Of a stretch of DNA of 64,000 bases, positions 34,632 to 44,809 are shown piece after piece. The stretch is from Chthoniobacterales bacterium (lineage in GTDB: Bacteria > Verrucomicrobiota > Verrucomicrobiia > Chthoniobacterales > JACTMZ01), in assembly GCA_014879535.1 (NCBI GenBank), contig JACSRX010000008.1, positions 32,320 to 96,319 on the forward strand, read 5' to 3'. Position 1 is the first letter of the stretch. Each line of letters starts with the position of its first letter. Made by a program: the position numbers and the translations under genes. The notes beneath the pieces are model-generated. The model was given only the letters and a program-made list of their open reading frames with translations, did no database searches and was not told where the DNA came from.

Positions 34632-35462
34632 ATGCGCCTGTTCGTCCGTCTTGCCGTCGTCCTGCTTGCCGCCTCGTCGGCGGCGCAGGCCGGGGACCGG
34701 CGCATCATCACCGCCGGTTCGGCGGTCACCGAGATCGCCTGCGCGCTGGGGCTGGGACCGGAGATTGTCGCGGTGGACACCTCCAGCCGTCATTTGGACG
34801 AGACCAGGGAGAAGCCCGACATCGGCTACATCCGCACGCTGGGGGCGGAGGCGCTGTTGTCGCAGAATCCGAGTCTGGTGCTGGTGTCCGGCGAGGCGGG
34901 ACCCCCGCCGGTGCTCGAGCAGATCCGCGGTGCGGGCGTGGAGTTGGTCGTGGTGGAGAACGAGCACTCCCTGGAGAACATCGACGACAAGATCCGCGCG
35001 GTCGCCGCGGCGACCGGACGGGAGGGGGCGGCGGAACAGATCATCGCGCGTTTCGACGCCGATCTGGCCAAGCTGCACGAGTTGGTGGGGGCTTCCAAAA
35101 CGCGTCCGTCCGCGGTGTTTCTCCTGGCCCGCCAGGGAGGCAGCGTCATGGTCGCGGGCCGCGACACGGCGGCCCATGCGATGATCGAGGCCAGCGGCGC
35201 GCGCAATGCCGGCGAGGCTTTCACCGGCTACAAGCCGCTTTCCGCCGAGATCTTCGCCGCCTCGGCGCCCGACGGGGTGATTGTTTCGGAGAGCGTTGCG
35301 GGTGACGATGCGGAACTGCTGGCCAGTGTTCCGGGGCTGGAAGCGACCCCGGCCGGGCGCAACCTGCGGGTGATCCGGGTCGATGATGCGTCGTTTCTTG
35401 GGTTCGGTCCGCGCAGCGCCGCCACCGCGGCGATGATTGCCGCCGGCCTGCGCCAGCCGTGA
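34632..35462 (+). CDS. hmuT: Heme ABC transporter substrate-binding protein
   Basis: The 276-residue protein has a signal peptide (cleavage after AQAG, about residue 21) and the fold of class III periplasmic binding proteins, with ITAGSAVTEIACALGLG at the start and the C-terminal FLGFGPRS signature of HmuT/PhuT heme binders. It delivers heme to the permease. Located 30 bases after heme oxygenase and overlapping hmuU by a GTGA. No TonB-dependent outer membrane receptor is in the window. Confidence 0.9.
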   Translation: MRLFVRLAVVLLAASSAAQAGDRRIITAGSAVTEIACALGLGPEIVAVDTSSRHLDETREKPDIGYIRTLGAEALLSQNPSLVLVSGEAGPPPVLEQIRGAGVELVVVENEHSLENIDDKIRAVAAATGREGAAEQIIARFDADLAKLHELVGASKTRPSAVFLLARQGGSVMVAGRDTAAHAMIEASGARNAGEAFTGYKPLSAEIFAASAPDGVIVSESVAGDDAELLASVPGLEATPAGRNLRVIRVDDASFLGFGPRSAATAAMIAAGLRQP

Positions 35463-36517
35463 GTGAGGAACCGGCGGCATCCCGCGCGAGGCGGGATATC
35501 GCGAGCAGGCAACGGCGCACCCATGGGCGCCTGCTGACGCTGGTGGTGGTTTTTCCCGCGTTGCTTGTCATTGCCGGCGCGATCGGTGCGGTTCCGCTCG
35601 GACCACGGGAATTGTGGGGCCTGATTTCGGGCGCGCCGGATGTTCCGGACGTCATTCGTTCGGTGTTCTGGGACATCCGCGTGCCGCGCGTCGTGTTGGC
35701 GGCGTTGGTCGGGGGATCGCTCGCCCTGGCCGGCGCCGGGGTGCAGGGGTTGTTCCGCAATCCGCTGGCCGATCCGGGGATCATCGGGGTGAGCGCCGGT
35801 GCGGCCGTCGGTGCCGTGGGCTGTTTTGTTTTCGGATGGCAGGGGCTTCTCGGCGGCTGGGTGCTGCCTTTGATGGCGTTTGCGGGGGGGCTGGCTTCGG
35901 TGCTGCTCCTCAGGCTTTTCAACACCGGCTTCGAGGGTGGAGGAACCGCCCGGCTCATCCTTGCAGGCATCGCGCTCAATGCGATGCTCGGCAGCGTGCT
36001 GGGGTTCGCCCTGGTTTCCGCCAGTGACAACGCGCTGCGCTCGATGACGTTCTGGACGCTCGGCAGTTGCGCCGGAGCCGGGTGGCCCCAGAATGTCGTG
36101 CTGCTCGCGGTGCTGGTGCCCGGTGCGGTTCTGCTCGGGCGCAATGCACGCGCCCTCGATGCGCTGCAACTCGGGGAGGCCCAGGCCGCGCATCTCGGCG
36201 TGGCGGTGCACCGTGTCCGGCGCGAGGTCATCATCGCCTGCGCCCTCCTGGTCGGAGCCGCCACGGCGTTGGCCGGCATCATCGGGTTCATCGGTCTGGT
36301 CGCCCCGCACATGGCGCGTCTGCTCCTCGGCGGACTTCACCGTCACGTTCTCGGGGGGGCGTTTCTGATGGGCGGGAGCCTGCTGGTGCTGGCGGATCTC
36401 GGGGCCAGGACCCTGGTCGCCCCGGCCGAACTGGCGGTGGGGATCATCACCGCCGCCGTGGGCGGTCCGTTTTTCCTCTGGCTCCTCAAGCGGCCGTCCA
36501 CGCGGGTGTCGCTATGA
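35459..36517 (+). CDS. hmuU: Heme/iron ABC transporter permease (FecCD family)
   Basis: The 352-residue permease has about ten helices with FecCD markers (IRVPRVVLAALVGGSLALAG, LADPGIIGVSAGAAVGA, and LAGIIGFIGLVAPHMARLLLG shortened here) and a basic cytoplasmic N-terminus. It starts at the GTG of a GTGA overlap with hmuT and its stop overlaps the hmuV start (ATGA). Substrate assigned from the flanking HmuT and heme oxygenase. Confidence 0.93.
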   Translation: MSEEPAASRARRDIASRQRRTHGRLLTLVVVFPALLVIAGAIGAVPLGPRELWGLISGAPDVPDVIRSVFWDIRVPRVVLAALVGGSLALAGAGVQGLFRNPLADPGIIGVSAGAAVGAVGCFVFGWQGLLGGWVLPLMAFAGGLASVLLLRLFNTGFEGGGTARLILAGIALNAMLGSVLGFALVSASDNALRSMTFWTLGSCAGAGWPQNVVLLAVLVPGAVLLGRNARALDALQLGEAQAAHLGVAVHRVRREVIIACALLVGAATALAGIIGFIGLVAPHMARLLLGGLHRHVLGGAFLMGGSLLVLADLGARTLVAPAELAVGIITAAVGGPFFLWLLKRPSTRVSL

Positions 36518-37308
36518 CTGCTCCCGTCCCGTTGCTGACAGCGGAGAAGGTCGTGTTGACCCGCGATGGACGCCGCATCCTCGACGGGGTTTCCCTCGGG
36601 GTTGTGCCGGGGCGCCTGCTTGCCGTCATAGGACCGAACGGTGCGGGCAAGTCCTCACTTTCGTCGGTGCTGTCCGGATGGTGGCAACCGGATGCCGGGG
36701 AGGTTTTTCTCCACGGGCGCGCGATGGCAGACTACAGCGCCGAGGCCCGCGCGCGGTTGTGCTCCGTGATGCGGCAGGAATCGGCGCGGCCTGATGGGCT
36801 CACCGTGCTCGAGGCGGTGGAGATCGGTCGCCTGTCCCATGGTGCCGGGGAGGGCGAGGCGGCAGAGATTGCGTGGGAGATGCTGGTGCGGATGGGATTG
36901 GAGGAGCTGGCGGCGAGAGACTGTGGCAGGCTTTCGGGTGGCGAGTGGCAGCGGGTGGCGTTCGCCCGCTCGGTCGCCCAGATATGGAATGCGGGCACGC
37001 CCGGTGTCCTGCTTCTCGACGAGCCCGTCTCCTGCCTTGATCCCGCGCACCAGCACCGGCTGCTTGGCGAGGCGAGCGCGCTGGCGCGCGCGGGGCACGC
37101 GGTCCTCGCCATCCTGCATGATTTGAACCTCACGGCGGATTACGCCGACGATGTCGCCCTGCTGGGCGGCGGGCGCTTGCGCGTGTGCGGACCCGTCCGC
37201 GAGATCATGCAGCCGGAGATTTTGTCGGACATCTATTCCTGCACCGTGGAGGTGCTGGACGATCCTGGCCGGGGATTGCGCGCGCTGCTCAGCCGTCCGG
37301 GGCGGTAG
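36514..37308 (+). CDS. hmuV: Heme ABC transporter ATP-binding protein
   Basis: A 264-residue ABC ATPase with Walker A GPNGAGKSS (about residue 41), signature LSGGEWQRV (about 140) and Walker B VLLLDEPVSCLDP (about 166), and the FecE/HmuV-like GHAVLAILHDLNLTADYAD block. Overlaps the permease gene (ATGA). Its last 20 bases overlap the 3' end of the convergent DUF4340 gene. Confidence 0.93.
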   Translation: MTAPVPLLTAEKVVLTRDGRRILDGVSLGVVPGRLLAVIGPNGAGKSSLSSVLSGWWQPDAGEVFLHGRAMADYSAEARARLCSVMRQESARPDGLTVLEAVEIGRLSHGAGEGEAAEIAWEMLVRMGLEELAARDCGRLSGGEWQRVAFARSVAQIWNAGTPGVLLLDEPVSCLDPAHQHRLLGEASALARAGHAVLAILHDLNLTADYADDVALLGGGRLRVCGPVREIMQPEILSDIYSCTVEVLDDPGRGLRALLSRPGR

Positions 37309-38683
37309 GTTTGTCCCGGGTCCTGTCCTTGGATGTCACCAATCTCCGCACGGCCTTCGCCAATCCGTTGTCCACGGTCACCACCTCGCCCGTGTGTCCG
37401 GTGCGGGCGTAGACGGTTTTGTCCGTGCATGGGGATCCCAGTTCGGCCTGTGCGATGACCTGGCCGCCTGCGGCCTCCTCGGCCGAGTTTTCGGAGAGCC
37501 ACGAATAGAACGCGACGCTTTCCGCGGGTGTGTCGAGTCCGGTTTCGCCCGGTGCCACGGCCGGGCGGAAGCTCTCGATGCGCGCGGCGTTGAACATCTC
37601 GATCAGTGCGGCGACATCGGCATCGGGGACCGGGCGGTCTTGCTCCTTTGCCATCCACCCCACATCGCCGTTGCGGATCAGCGTAAGCGAGCGTCCGTTC
37701 GAGGCGAGGACGATCCGGTCCACGGTGTCCTCGTCCACGAAGCCGAGGGATCGCTCCCGCAGGATCTCCGGCGAAATCTCGAAAAGGGCCAGGGCCGAGG
37801 CGTCCACGGCAAGCGCGCCTCCGCGCGGCGCGAAACGCGCTCTCACCGTTTCCGGTGCCTCGCTGCCGCCCGGGCGTTCGATTTCGAGGTCGATGCTGCC
37901 GCCTCCGCGGGTGGTCAGGGTGATGCCGGCGATCTGGCCGGGAAGCACGGCGGGTGAGTCCGCAGCCGCGAGGGGTGATCCGAAGCCGGTGATGCGCAGC
38001 CCGAGCAAAGGCTCAAGGAAGGCGCGCACGGCGCGGGGATCCGCCTCGGTGCGCACGGGCTTTTCAATGATCCAGCGTCCGCGCTCGCGTCGCAGGGTCA
38101 TTTCACCGTCGGCGCGTCTCACGGTGAATTTCTCGATGTCATCGGCCACCAGGTCGGTCAGGCGCGGGTCGCGGAACGATGTCGCAGGGGCCGTGACCAG
38201 TTCGACGATGGTGGCGGGCACCCGCAGTATGGAGTTGTCGTCGCCCGTGCGAGCGAATATCTGGCCCGGCAGCATGGTGTCGGCCCCGAGGTCGAGCCGG
38301 AATTCCCCGTGTCCCCGCAGAAGGATGCGGAAGCGCGGGTTGCGGAGTCCGCTGTCGGTCATCAAGGTGGAGTCTTTGCCCGAGATGCGGTCGCGCACCT
38401 CGAGAAACCGTGTGGTGGTGAGCAGGCGATCCACTGCCTCCGGCGATGCCCGGTCCTCGATCGGGGCGGTGATCCGCCATCCGGAGGCGTCGCGTTGCAG
38501 GTTGACCGTGTCGTTTCCCCGCACGACTTCGATCTCGTCAATGTCCTCCGGAGGGAACACGAGGGCGTAGCGGCGCATCTCGGCCTGGTCACGGGATGCC
38601 GGCACCGTCTGGCGAAGGTAGAGCAGGCCCCCGACGACGAGGAGGGTGACGACGAGCAGGGCGATCGTTGCGCGGGGATTCAC
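37289..38683 (-). CDS. DUF4340 domain protein, membrane-anchored
   Basis: A 464-residue protein with one N-terminal helix (ATIALLVVTLLVVGGLLYL) and a repeated extracytoplasmic domain of the DUF4340 kind: IDEIEVVRGNDTVNLQRD...GWRITAPIEDRA and again IEKFTVRRADGEMTLRRE..GRWIIEKPV. DUF4340 proteins often follow a GldG-like gene next to an ABC permease and ATPase, as here; the role is unknown. I take the GTG at 38683, five bases after the GldG-like stop; a GTG at 38710 is also possible but would overlap that gene by 22 bases. Its 3' end overlaps hmuV (convergent). Confidence 0.85.
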   Translation of the reverse strand: MNPRATIALLVVTLLVVGGLLYLRQTVPASRDQAEMRRYALVFPPEDIDEIEVVRGNDTVNLQRDASGWRITAPIEDRASPEAVDRLLTTTRFLEVRDRISGKDSTLMTDSGLRNPRFRILLRGHGEFRLDLGADTMLPGQIFARTGDDNSILRVPATIVELVTAPATSFRDPRLTDLVADDIEKFTVRRADGEMTLRRERGRWIIEKPVRTEADPRAVRAFLEPLLGLRITGFGSPLAAADSPAVLPGQIAGITLTTRGGGSIDLEIERPGGSEAPETVRARFAPRGGALAVDASALALFEISPEILRERSLGFVDEDTVDRIVLASNGRSLTLIRNGDVGWMAKEQDRPVPDADVAALIEMFNAARIESFRPAVAPGETGLDTPAESVAFYSWLSENSAEEAAGGQVIAQAELGSPCTDKTVYARTGHTGEVVTVDNGLAKAVRRLVTSKDRTRDKPTAPDG

Positions 38684-38688
38684 GGTTC

Positions 38689-40173
38689 TCAGCGGCGGCG
38701 GCGCCACCACACGAGGAGGCCAGCCAGGGCCGCGGCGGCGGGAATGAGAACGAGCGTATAGAGGGCGATGCGCCCGGTTTCCACATCGGTCAGGTTGAGG
38801 TTGAAGGCGCGCACGGATTTCGGAGAGATCTCCGTGAGGTGTCCGCGGTCGAGCAGCCAGTTGAGGGAGCTGAGCATGAAGTCGAGGTTCGGCTCGGTGA
38901 TCGACCCGTCTGCCACGAATTCACTGTTGCCTGCGACGACCATCCGGGCCGAGGCGACCTCGACGCCCGCGTCAGCCACGCCGCCGTGCTCGACCATCGC
39001 GGCGATGACGAGCGGCGGTGGGATGTCGGTCTCCGCATCGAAATGGACGCCCTTGTTCTCATCGGTGATGTATTCCGTCTCCCCCCAGAACGGTTCGCCG
39101 GCGGTGATCAGCGGTTCGAGCTGTGTGCCATCCGGGTCCTTGGCCAGTTCCAGCGAGCAGGTCCCTCCCGGGAACATCGCCTCGGCGCCGCCGAGCCGGC
39201 GCGTCACGCGGTTGGTGGCGGAGAATTCGCCGGTCACGTCGCGCAGGATGCCGGTGGCGAAGCCGAGCTGCACCGTGCGCAGCACGCGGTCGTTGCGCGG
39301 CGTGATGCCGGCAGAGGCGAGAAAGGAGCGGAGCTCCCGTGTCTCGGCATCCGGATCCAGCAGCACGATGATTCGTCCCTCCCTGTTCCAGTATTCGCGC
39401 AGGGCGGTCATGGCTGTCTCCGGCGGATCATAGCGGGCGCCGACGACGATCACGGCGGCTGCATCCTCCGGGACGGCGCCAGCGACGCTGAGGCGGAGAG
39501 GGGCGACGCGCACGCCCTGGCGTCCCACGTATTCCGCGAGCAGCGAGACGCCGGAGTCCTCGCCACCCACGGAGGGTTCGCCCTGGCCCTGCAGGAAATA
39601 GACGGTGCGTTGCCGCGGCTCGGCGAGTTCGAGGAGCGCGCCGGTCAGGGCCTGTTCGCCCTTGAAAGCCTGGACCCGGGGCGGCTCGCCGTTGAGCTGC
39701 GGCATGAAGTCGTAGTCGGCCATGTCCACGGCGCTGATCTGCTTCGAGCGTCCGTCCATTTCCAGGATCACGAGGTTTTCCTCGGGGCCGAACTGGTGGA
39801 GGGCCTGCAGCTCGCGGGCGCGGGCGAGGTTGCGCATGGGGTCGATGTATTCGACCGTCAATTTGTCGCGTGCGGCGAACTGGTATTCCTTGAGGAGGTT
39901 GACCACGTCCCCGTAAACCTCGAATCCCGGGGCGGCGGTGGTGGGCGAGAAAAAGACCGACACCTTCACGGGCGAGGAGAGGTTGGCCAGGACCCCTTTG
40001 GTTTGCCCGCTGAGCTGGAATTTGCGCTCCGGGGACCAATCGCCGCGCAGGTAGTAGTGGAAGCCGGCGTAGTTCACCGCTCCGAGAAGAACGCAGGCGA
40101 GCAGGATCTGGATGGCGACGCCCAGCCGGATGCCTGTGCGGCGACGGGAGGATTCCTGCGGTGCCTTCTTCAT
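38689..40173 (-). CDS. GldG-like ABC exporter auxiliary protein
   Basis: The 494-residue protein has an N-terminal membrane helix (about 18-40), a large extracytoplasmic domain and a C-terminal helix (about 468-490, TLVLIPAAAALAGLLVWW). Blocks such as VKVSVFFSPT, LTVEYIDPMRN and RTVYFLQGQGEPS, AAVIVVGARYDP and a GRIIVLLDPDA segment match the GldG/ABC_transp_aux group, which joins GldA (ATPase) and GldF (permease). In Bacteroidota the trio supports gliding; elsewhere its role is unknown. It lies between DUF4340 and permease genes. Confidence 0.85.
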   Translation of the reverse strand: MKKAPQESSRRRTGIRLGVAIQILLACVLLGAVNYAGFHYYLRGDWSPERKFQLSGQTKGVLANLSSPVKVSVFFSPTTAAPGFEVYGDVVNLLKEYQFAARDKLTVEYIDPMRNLARARELQALHQFGPEENLVILEMDGRSKQISAVDMADYDFMPQLNGEPPRVQAFKGEQALTGALLELAEPRQRTVYFLQGQGEPSVGGEDSGVSLLAEYVGRQGVRVAPLRLSVAGAVPEDAAAVIVVGARYDPPETAMTALREYWNREGRIIVLLDPDAETRELRSFLASAGITPRNDRVLRTVQLGFATGILRDVTGEFSATNRVTRRLGGAEAMFPGGTCSLELAKDPDGTQLEPLITAGEPFWGETEYITDENKGVHFDAETDIPPPLVIAAMVEHGGVADAGVEVASARMVVAGNSEFVADGSITEPNLDFMLSSLNWLLDRGHLTEISPKSVRAFNLNLTDVETGRIALYTLVLIPAAAALAGLLVWWRRRR

Positions 40174-40180
40174 CGTGCGT

Positions 40181-40933
40181 TCAATTTCTCCAGCGCCGCG
40201 ACTGGAAGACGTGGAAGGTGAGGAAGAGGGCGAAGGCGGTGAGTGAGAGGTAAAAAACGAAGGGGCGCGAGTCGAAAAACCCGCGCGAAGCCTCGCTCAT
40301 GTGCTCGAGGGCGGAGAAATAAGCGGTCACCTCCCGGAGGGCCGGGGTGATGCTGAGAATGAAGAACGTGAGCAGCCCGATGAAAAAGAACAGGGTGATG
40401 ACGCTGAACGACATGATGGCGGCCACGATCTGGTTGCGTGTGAGGGCCGAGGCGAGGCAGCCCAGCGAAAGATAGAACATGCCGATGAGCAGGAGCATCG
40501 CGTAGGCCCCGAAGAACGGTCCCGCTGCGCCTGCGGCCTCCAGGCGGGTGATGCGGGTGAATACCAGGAAATAGAGCAGGCTCGGCAACCAGAGCACGAT
40601 GTAGAAGAATAGTGCGCCCGCGTATTTCGCAAGCACGACCTCGCTGTCGCGCACGGGTGCCGTCATGAGCGGCTCGATCGTGCCCATCTTGTATTCCTCC
40701 GAGAACAGCCGCATCGTGATGAGCGGGAAGACGAGGACGAAACCGAACCAGAAAAACACGGTGTTGAAGAACGCCTCGACGACGGTCACCTCGCTCGGCC
40801 CGCGGTTGAGCGCCGCCACGCCGGCGTAGAAATTGAACCCGGTGAGGAGGAGGAAGAAGAACAGCACGACCCAAGCCACCGGGGAGAGGAAGTAGGCGCG
40901 GATCTCGCGTGCGAGGAGTGTGAAGAAATTCAT
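40181..40933 (-). CDS. ABC-2 type permease (GldF-like)
   Basis: The 250-residue protein has six hydrophobic helices typical of ABC-2 permeases and the conserved RLFSEEYKMGTIEPLMTAPV and SLGCLASALTRNQIVA blocks of GldF/NosY-like members. It forms the channel for the GldA-like ATPase. The gene starts 5 bases after the ATPase stop and ends 7 bases before the GldG-like gene. Confidence 0.88.
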   Translation of the reverse strand: MNFFTLLAREIRAYFLSPVAWVVLFFFLLLTGFNFYAGVAALNRGPSEVTVVEAFFNTVFFWFGFVLVFPLITMRLFSEEYKMGTIEPLMTAPVRDSEVVLAKYAGALFFYIVLWLPSLLYFLVFTRITRLEAAGAAGPFFGAYAMLLLIGMFYLSLGCLASALTRNQIVAAIMSFSVITLFFFIGLLTFFILSITPALREVTAYFSALEHMSEASRGFFDSRPFVFYLSLTAFALFLTFHVFQSRRWRN

Positions 40934-40938
40934 GGCCG

Positions 40939-41877
40939 TCAGATTTCCCCGGATTGGGTGATTTCCGCGAAGACGCGCTCGAGATTCACCTGCTCGCGGC
41001 AGAGTTCGCGCAGCGGCCAACCCTTCGCGGCGGCGAGGGCGGCGACCTGCTCGCGCCGGTCTCGTCCGGCGTCGGTGCGCAGCATGCACCCGTGCCAGCC
41101 GTCCTCCAGCGGGTTGAGTTCGACCTTGCGCACGCCCGGGAGCGCGGAGAGTTCCCGCTCGAGAACCGCCGCATCGGCCCGGATCTCGGCGCAGATCCCG
41201 CCGGCGGTGCGCACGCGCCCCGCGAGGTTGGCCGGCGTGTCCGAGGCGGCGATGCGCCCGCGGTCGAGGATGAGCACGCGGCTGCAGGTCATTTCCACCT
41301 CGGTGAGGATGTGGGTCGAGAGGAGGATGGTGTGGCGTTTGCCGAGGTCGCGGATGAGCTGGCGCACCTGGCGGATCTGGTTGGGATCCAGCCCGATGGT
41401 CGGCTCGTCGAGGATGAGAAGGTCGGGGTCGTGGAGGAGTGCGTCGGCGAGGCCGACGCGCTGGCGGTAGCCCTTGGAAAGGGCGCCGATGAGTTTCTGC
41501 TCCACATCGCGCAGGCTGCAGAGTTCCTTCACCGCGTTGACGCGCTGGCGGTTGCGGCGTCCGCGCACCCCCTTGAGCGCGGCGCGGTATTCGAGATATT
41601 CCTGCACGCGCATCTCCGTGTAGAGGGCGACGTTTTCCGGCATGTAGCCGACGCGGGATCGGACCTCGCGGGACTGGCTGGCCACGTCGAAGCCGGCGAC
41701 GGTGGCGTGTCCGCTCGTCGCGGGCAGGAAGCACGAGAGGATGCGCATGGTGGTGCTCTTGCCCGCCCCGTTCGGTCCGAGGAAACCGACGATCTCCCCC
41801 TTCGCGACGGAGAACTCGAGGTCGCGGATTGCGGTGACGCCGGAGTAAGTTTTGGTCAGTCCTTCAACCTTGATCAT
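40939..41877 (-). CDS. ABC transporter ATP-binding protein (GldA-like)
   Basis: A 312-residue ATPase with Walker A GPNGAGKST (about 33), ALSKGYRQRVGLADALLHDP (signature variant SKGYRQR typical of this ABC-2 group) and Walker B LLILDEPTIGLDPNQI. The C-terminal ~90 residues form an accessory domain. First gene of the minus-strand exporter operon; the ATG at 41877 is preceded by a promoter-like pair at 41917-41945. Divergent from sucA. Confidence 0.92.
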   Translation of the reverse strand: MIKVEGLTKTYSGVTAIRDLEFSVAKGEIVGFLGPNGAGKSTTMRILSCFLPATSGHATVAGFDVASQSREVRSRVGYMPENVALYTEMRVQEYLEYRAALKGVRGRRNRQRVNAVKELCSLRDVEQKLIGALSKGYRQRVGLADALLHDPDLLILDEPTIGLDPNQIRQVRQLIRDLGKRHTILLSTHILTEVEMTCSRVLILDRGRIAASDTPANLAGRVRTAGGICAEIRADAAVLERELSALPGVRKVELNPLEDGWHGCMLRTDAGRDRREQVAALAAAKGWPLRELCREQVNLERVFAEITQSGEI

Positions 41878-41916
41878 TGGGCGCTGGGCGCGCACAGGGG
41901 CGCGCGCGAACCCGTA

Positions 41917-41945
41917 TTTATGGCGCGGTTCGGCGGTCGTGGCAA
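41917..41945 (-). promoter_or_regulatory. Predicted sigma-70-type promoter of the GldA-like operon
   Basis: On the minus strand TTGCCA (-35, 41945-41940, 5 of 6) is followed after 17 bases by CATAAA (-10, 41922-41917, 4 of 6), about 40 bases ahead of the ATPase start. The 176-base divergent region to sucA (41878-42053) holds no gene. Confidence 0.4.
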
Positions 41946-42053
41946 GAGGTGGGGCGGGCTCCCCGTCCGCAACAGAAAAATCACGCTGCCGGCCTGCGGT
42001 CCATGTTGCAACCGGCGCCGGTTCATCGGATATTCAGAGGTCTTGCCCAATCC

Positions 42054-44795
42054 ATGAGCCAATCATTGTCGGGAAACTGGAACTCGGAGCTGCTCGAGGA
42101 AAACTACGCGCGCTGGAAGCAGGATGCCGATTCTGTCACGCCGGAGTGGAACGCGTTCTTCGAGGGGTTCGAGCTGGGGTTGACGCAGTCCGAGGAACTG
42201 GCCGAGGGCGCCCATGCCGCGGTGCCGGAGGACGGGGCCCTCGAGCGGCGTGCGGATTCGCTGGTCTATGCCTACCGCACGCTGGGTCACACCGTCGCTC
42301 GGCTTGATCCCCTTGCCGCGGAGGTTCCGGAGAACCCGTTGCTTTCGCTCAAGCAGATCGGCTTCACCGAGAGCGATCTCGAGCGGACCGTCTCCTCGAA
42401 ATACTTCCGTGACGGGCGTTCGATGCTCCTGCGCGAGATGCTGGGCGAGCTGCAGTCGATCTACAGCGACACGATCGGCGCGGAGTTCATGCACATCCAG
42501 GATCCGCGCGTGCGGAACTGGATCCGCGACCGGGTGGAGAACCGCGGCGATGGCGGGCGTTCCGACGCCGCGCTGCACCGCGCGGTGTTGAAGCAGCTCT
42601 ACGAGGCGGAGACCTTCGAGCATTTCCTGCACACGCGCTATGTCGGGCAGAAGCGGTTTTCGCTGGAGGGCGCCGAGTCGTTGCTCGTGATTCTCGACAC
42701 CATCCTGCAGGGCTGTGAGGCCAGCGGGGTCGAGGAGATCGTGATGGGGATGGCCCACCGGGGGCGCCTCAACGTGCTGGCCAATTTCCTGAACAAGCCG
42801 CTCGACATGATCTTCAACGAGTTCTCGGAGAACTTCATTCCCGAGGTGGTCGGCGGCAACGGCGACGTCAAATACCACCTCGGCTACCTCGCCGAGCGGA
42901 TCACCGAGACCGGGCATGCGGTGGGGGTGCGCCTTGCCCCGAACCCGAGCCACCTCGAGGCGGTCGATCCCGTGGTGCAGGGCATGGCCCGCGCACGCCA
43001 GCGCATCCTCGGGGACACGGCCACGCGCCGGAAGGTGCTTCCGCTGCTCATCCACGGGGACGCGGCTTTCGCCGGGCAGGGGATCGTGGCCGAGGTGTTC
43101 AACATGTCGCAGCTGCCCGGCTACAAGACCGGCGGCACGGTGCACATCATCGTCAACAACCAGATCGGGTTCACCACGTTGCCGGCCGATGCGCGGTCGA
43201 GTTTGTATCCGACCGACGTGGCGAAGATGATCGAGGCCCCGATTTTCCACGTGAACGGCGAGGATCCGCTGGCAGTGTCCATGGTTGCGGAGCTGGCGCT
43301 CGATTTCCGCCAGGAGTTCGGCCGCGACGTGGTCATCGACCTTTACTGCTACCGGCGCCACGGGCACAACGAAGGCGACGAGCCGACGTTCACCCAGCCG
43401 CACCTTTACAACACGATCCAGAAGCATCCTCTGCCCAGCGAGGTTTTCGTCCGCGAACTGGACAATCTCGGCACCCTGACCCGCGAGGGTGCGGCTGCGC
43501 TCAAGGCGGAGGCCGAACTCGAACTGCAGGAGGCGTTCGACCTGGTCAGGAAGACCGAGAGTGAGAAGCCCGAGGGGGGGCGTTTCGCGGGCTCCACAGC
43601 GGTCTTCCAGCCGCCTTATTCCTACGAACCGGTGCGCACGGCGATCACGCCGGAGATGCTGCGCGGGATCGTCGAGGGGTTGTGCCGCGTGCCCGAGAAT
43701 TTCAAGCTGCTGCCGAAGGTGCGCCGCATGCTGGTGGACCGCCGCCTGGAAATCCTGCGCGACGGGGGCCCCTACGACTGGGCGTTTTCCGAGGCGCTCG
43801 CCTTCGGGTCGCTCCTTGTCGAGGGGACGCCGGTGCGCCTGTCGGGTCAGGACAGCCGGCGCGGCACGTTCAGCCAGAGGCACTCGACATTCTACGACGC
43901 CGAGAAGAAGGAGGATTACATCCCCCTCAATCACCTGGCTCCCGACCAGGCGCGGTTCTGCGTTTACAACAGCCTGCTGAGCGAGGCGGCGGTGCTCGGC
44001 TTCGATTACGGGTATTCGCTCGATTACCCTTCGATGCTGTGCCTGTGGGAGGCGCAGTTCGGGGATTTCGTCAACGGCGCGCAGGTCATCATCGACCAGT
44101 TCATCGCCTCGGCCGAGTCGAAGTGGCAACGCCCGAGTTCGCTGGTGCTGCTCCTGCCGCACGGCTACGAGGGTCAGGGGCCCGAGCACTCCAGCGCGCG
44201 GCTCGAGAGGTTCCTGCAGTTGTGCGCGGACAACAACATGCAGGTCTGCAACCTGACGACGCCGGCGCAGTATTTCCACGCCTTGCGCCGCCAGATCCAC
44301 CGCGACTACCGCAAGCCGCTGGTCATCATGACGCCGAAGAGCCTGCTGCGCCACCCGCTGGCGGTGTCCACGCAGGACGACTTCACGAGGGGCCGGTTCT
44401 ACGCGATCCTTGCCGATCCGCTTCCGGAGGACCGCGCGCAAATCACCCGGGTGATCCTGTGCTCGGGGAAGGTCTATTACGATCTTGCCGCCAAGCGCGA
44501 GGCGCTCGGGGACACCAGTTCGGTGATCGTGCGCGTCGAGCAGCTTTATCCGCTGCATACGGAGAAGATCAAACGCATCGTCACCAGCTGCCCCAACCTG
44601 AAGCGCATCGTCTGGTGTCAGGAGGAGCCGAAGAACATGGGGGCATGGTTCTACATGGCCATGCGGCTGCGCGAGATGTTCGGCTGCAACATCCACTATG
44701 CCGGGCGTCCGGAAAGCCCGAGTCCGGCGGTCGGGGCCCTGGCGATCCACCGCCTTCAGCAGGCGGAACTCGTCAGCCGCGCCTTCGAGGTGTAA
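42054..44795 (+). CDS. sucA: 2-oxoglutarate dehydrogenase E1 component
   Basis: The 913-residue thiamine diphosphate enzyme decarboxylates 2-oxoglutarate in the TCA cycle. Typical blocks: N-terminal [21 protein letters not shown], the TPP/active-site region with [18 protein letters not shown] and [48 protein letters not shown], and the C-terminal [12 protein letters not shown]. Length is normal. I chose the ATG at 42054 that opens the E1o N-terminal signature; the frame is open further upstream. sucB follows after 14 bases. The E3 (lpd) gene is not here. Confidence 0.97.
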   Translation: MSQSLSGNWNSELLEENYARWKQDADSVTPEWNAFFEGFELGLTQSEELAEGAHAAVPEDGALERRADSLVYAYRTLGHTVARLDPLAAEVPENPLLSLKQIGFTESDLERTVSSKYFRDGRSMLLREMLGELQSIYSDTIGAEFMHIQDPRVRNWIRDRVENRGDGGRSDAALHRAVLKQLYEAETFEHFLHTRYVGQKRFSLEGAESLLVILDTILQGCEASGVEEIVMGMAHRGRLNVLANFLNKPLDMIFNEFSENFIPEVVGGNGDVKYHLGYLAERITETGHAVGVRLAPNPSHLEAVDPVVQGMARARQRILGDTATRRKVLPLLIHGDAAFAGQGIVAEVFNMSQLPGYKTGGTVHIIVNNQIGFTTLPADARSSLYPTDVAKMIEAPIFHVNGEDPLAVSMVAELALDFRQEFGRDVVIDLYCYRRHGHNEGDEPTFTQPHLYNTIQKHPLPSEVFVRELDNLGTLTREGAAALKAEAELELQEAFDLVRKTESEKPEGGRFAGSTAVFQPPYSYEPVRTAITPEMLRGIVEGLCRVPENFKLLPKVRRMLVDRRLEILRDGGPYDWAFSEALAFGSLLVEGTPVRLSGQDSRRGTFSQRHSTFYDAEKKEDYIPLNHLAPDQARFCVYNSLLSEAAVLGFDYGYSLDYPSMLCLWEAQFGDFVNGAQVIIDQFIASAESKWQRPSSLVLLLPHGYEGQGPEHSSARLERFLQLCADNNMQVCNLTTPAQYFHALRRQIHRDYRKPLVIMTPKSLLRHPLAVSTQDDFTRGRFYAILADPLPEDRAQITRVILCSGKVYYDLAAKREALGDTSSVIVRVEQLYPLHTEKIKRIVTSCPNLKRIVWCQEEPKNMGAWFYMAMRLREMFGCNIHYAGRPESPSPAVGALAIHRLQQAELVSRAFEV

Positions 44796-44809
44796 TCAAG
44801 GCGGCCACC

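Noticed and set aside
42063..44750. Minus-strand open frame of 895 codons opposite sucA
   Set aside because: Mirrors sucA codons and shows no domain; sucA is certain on the plus strand.
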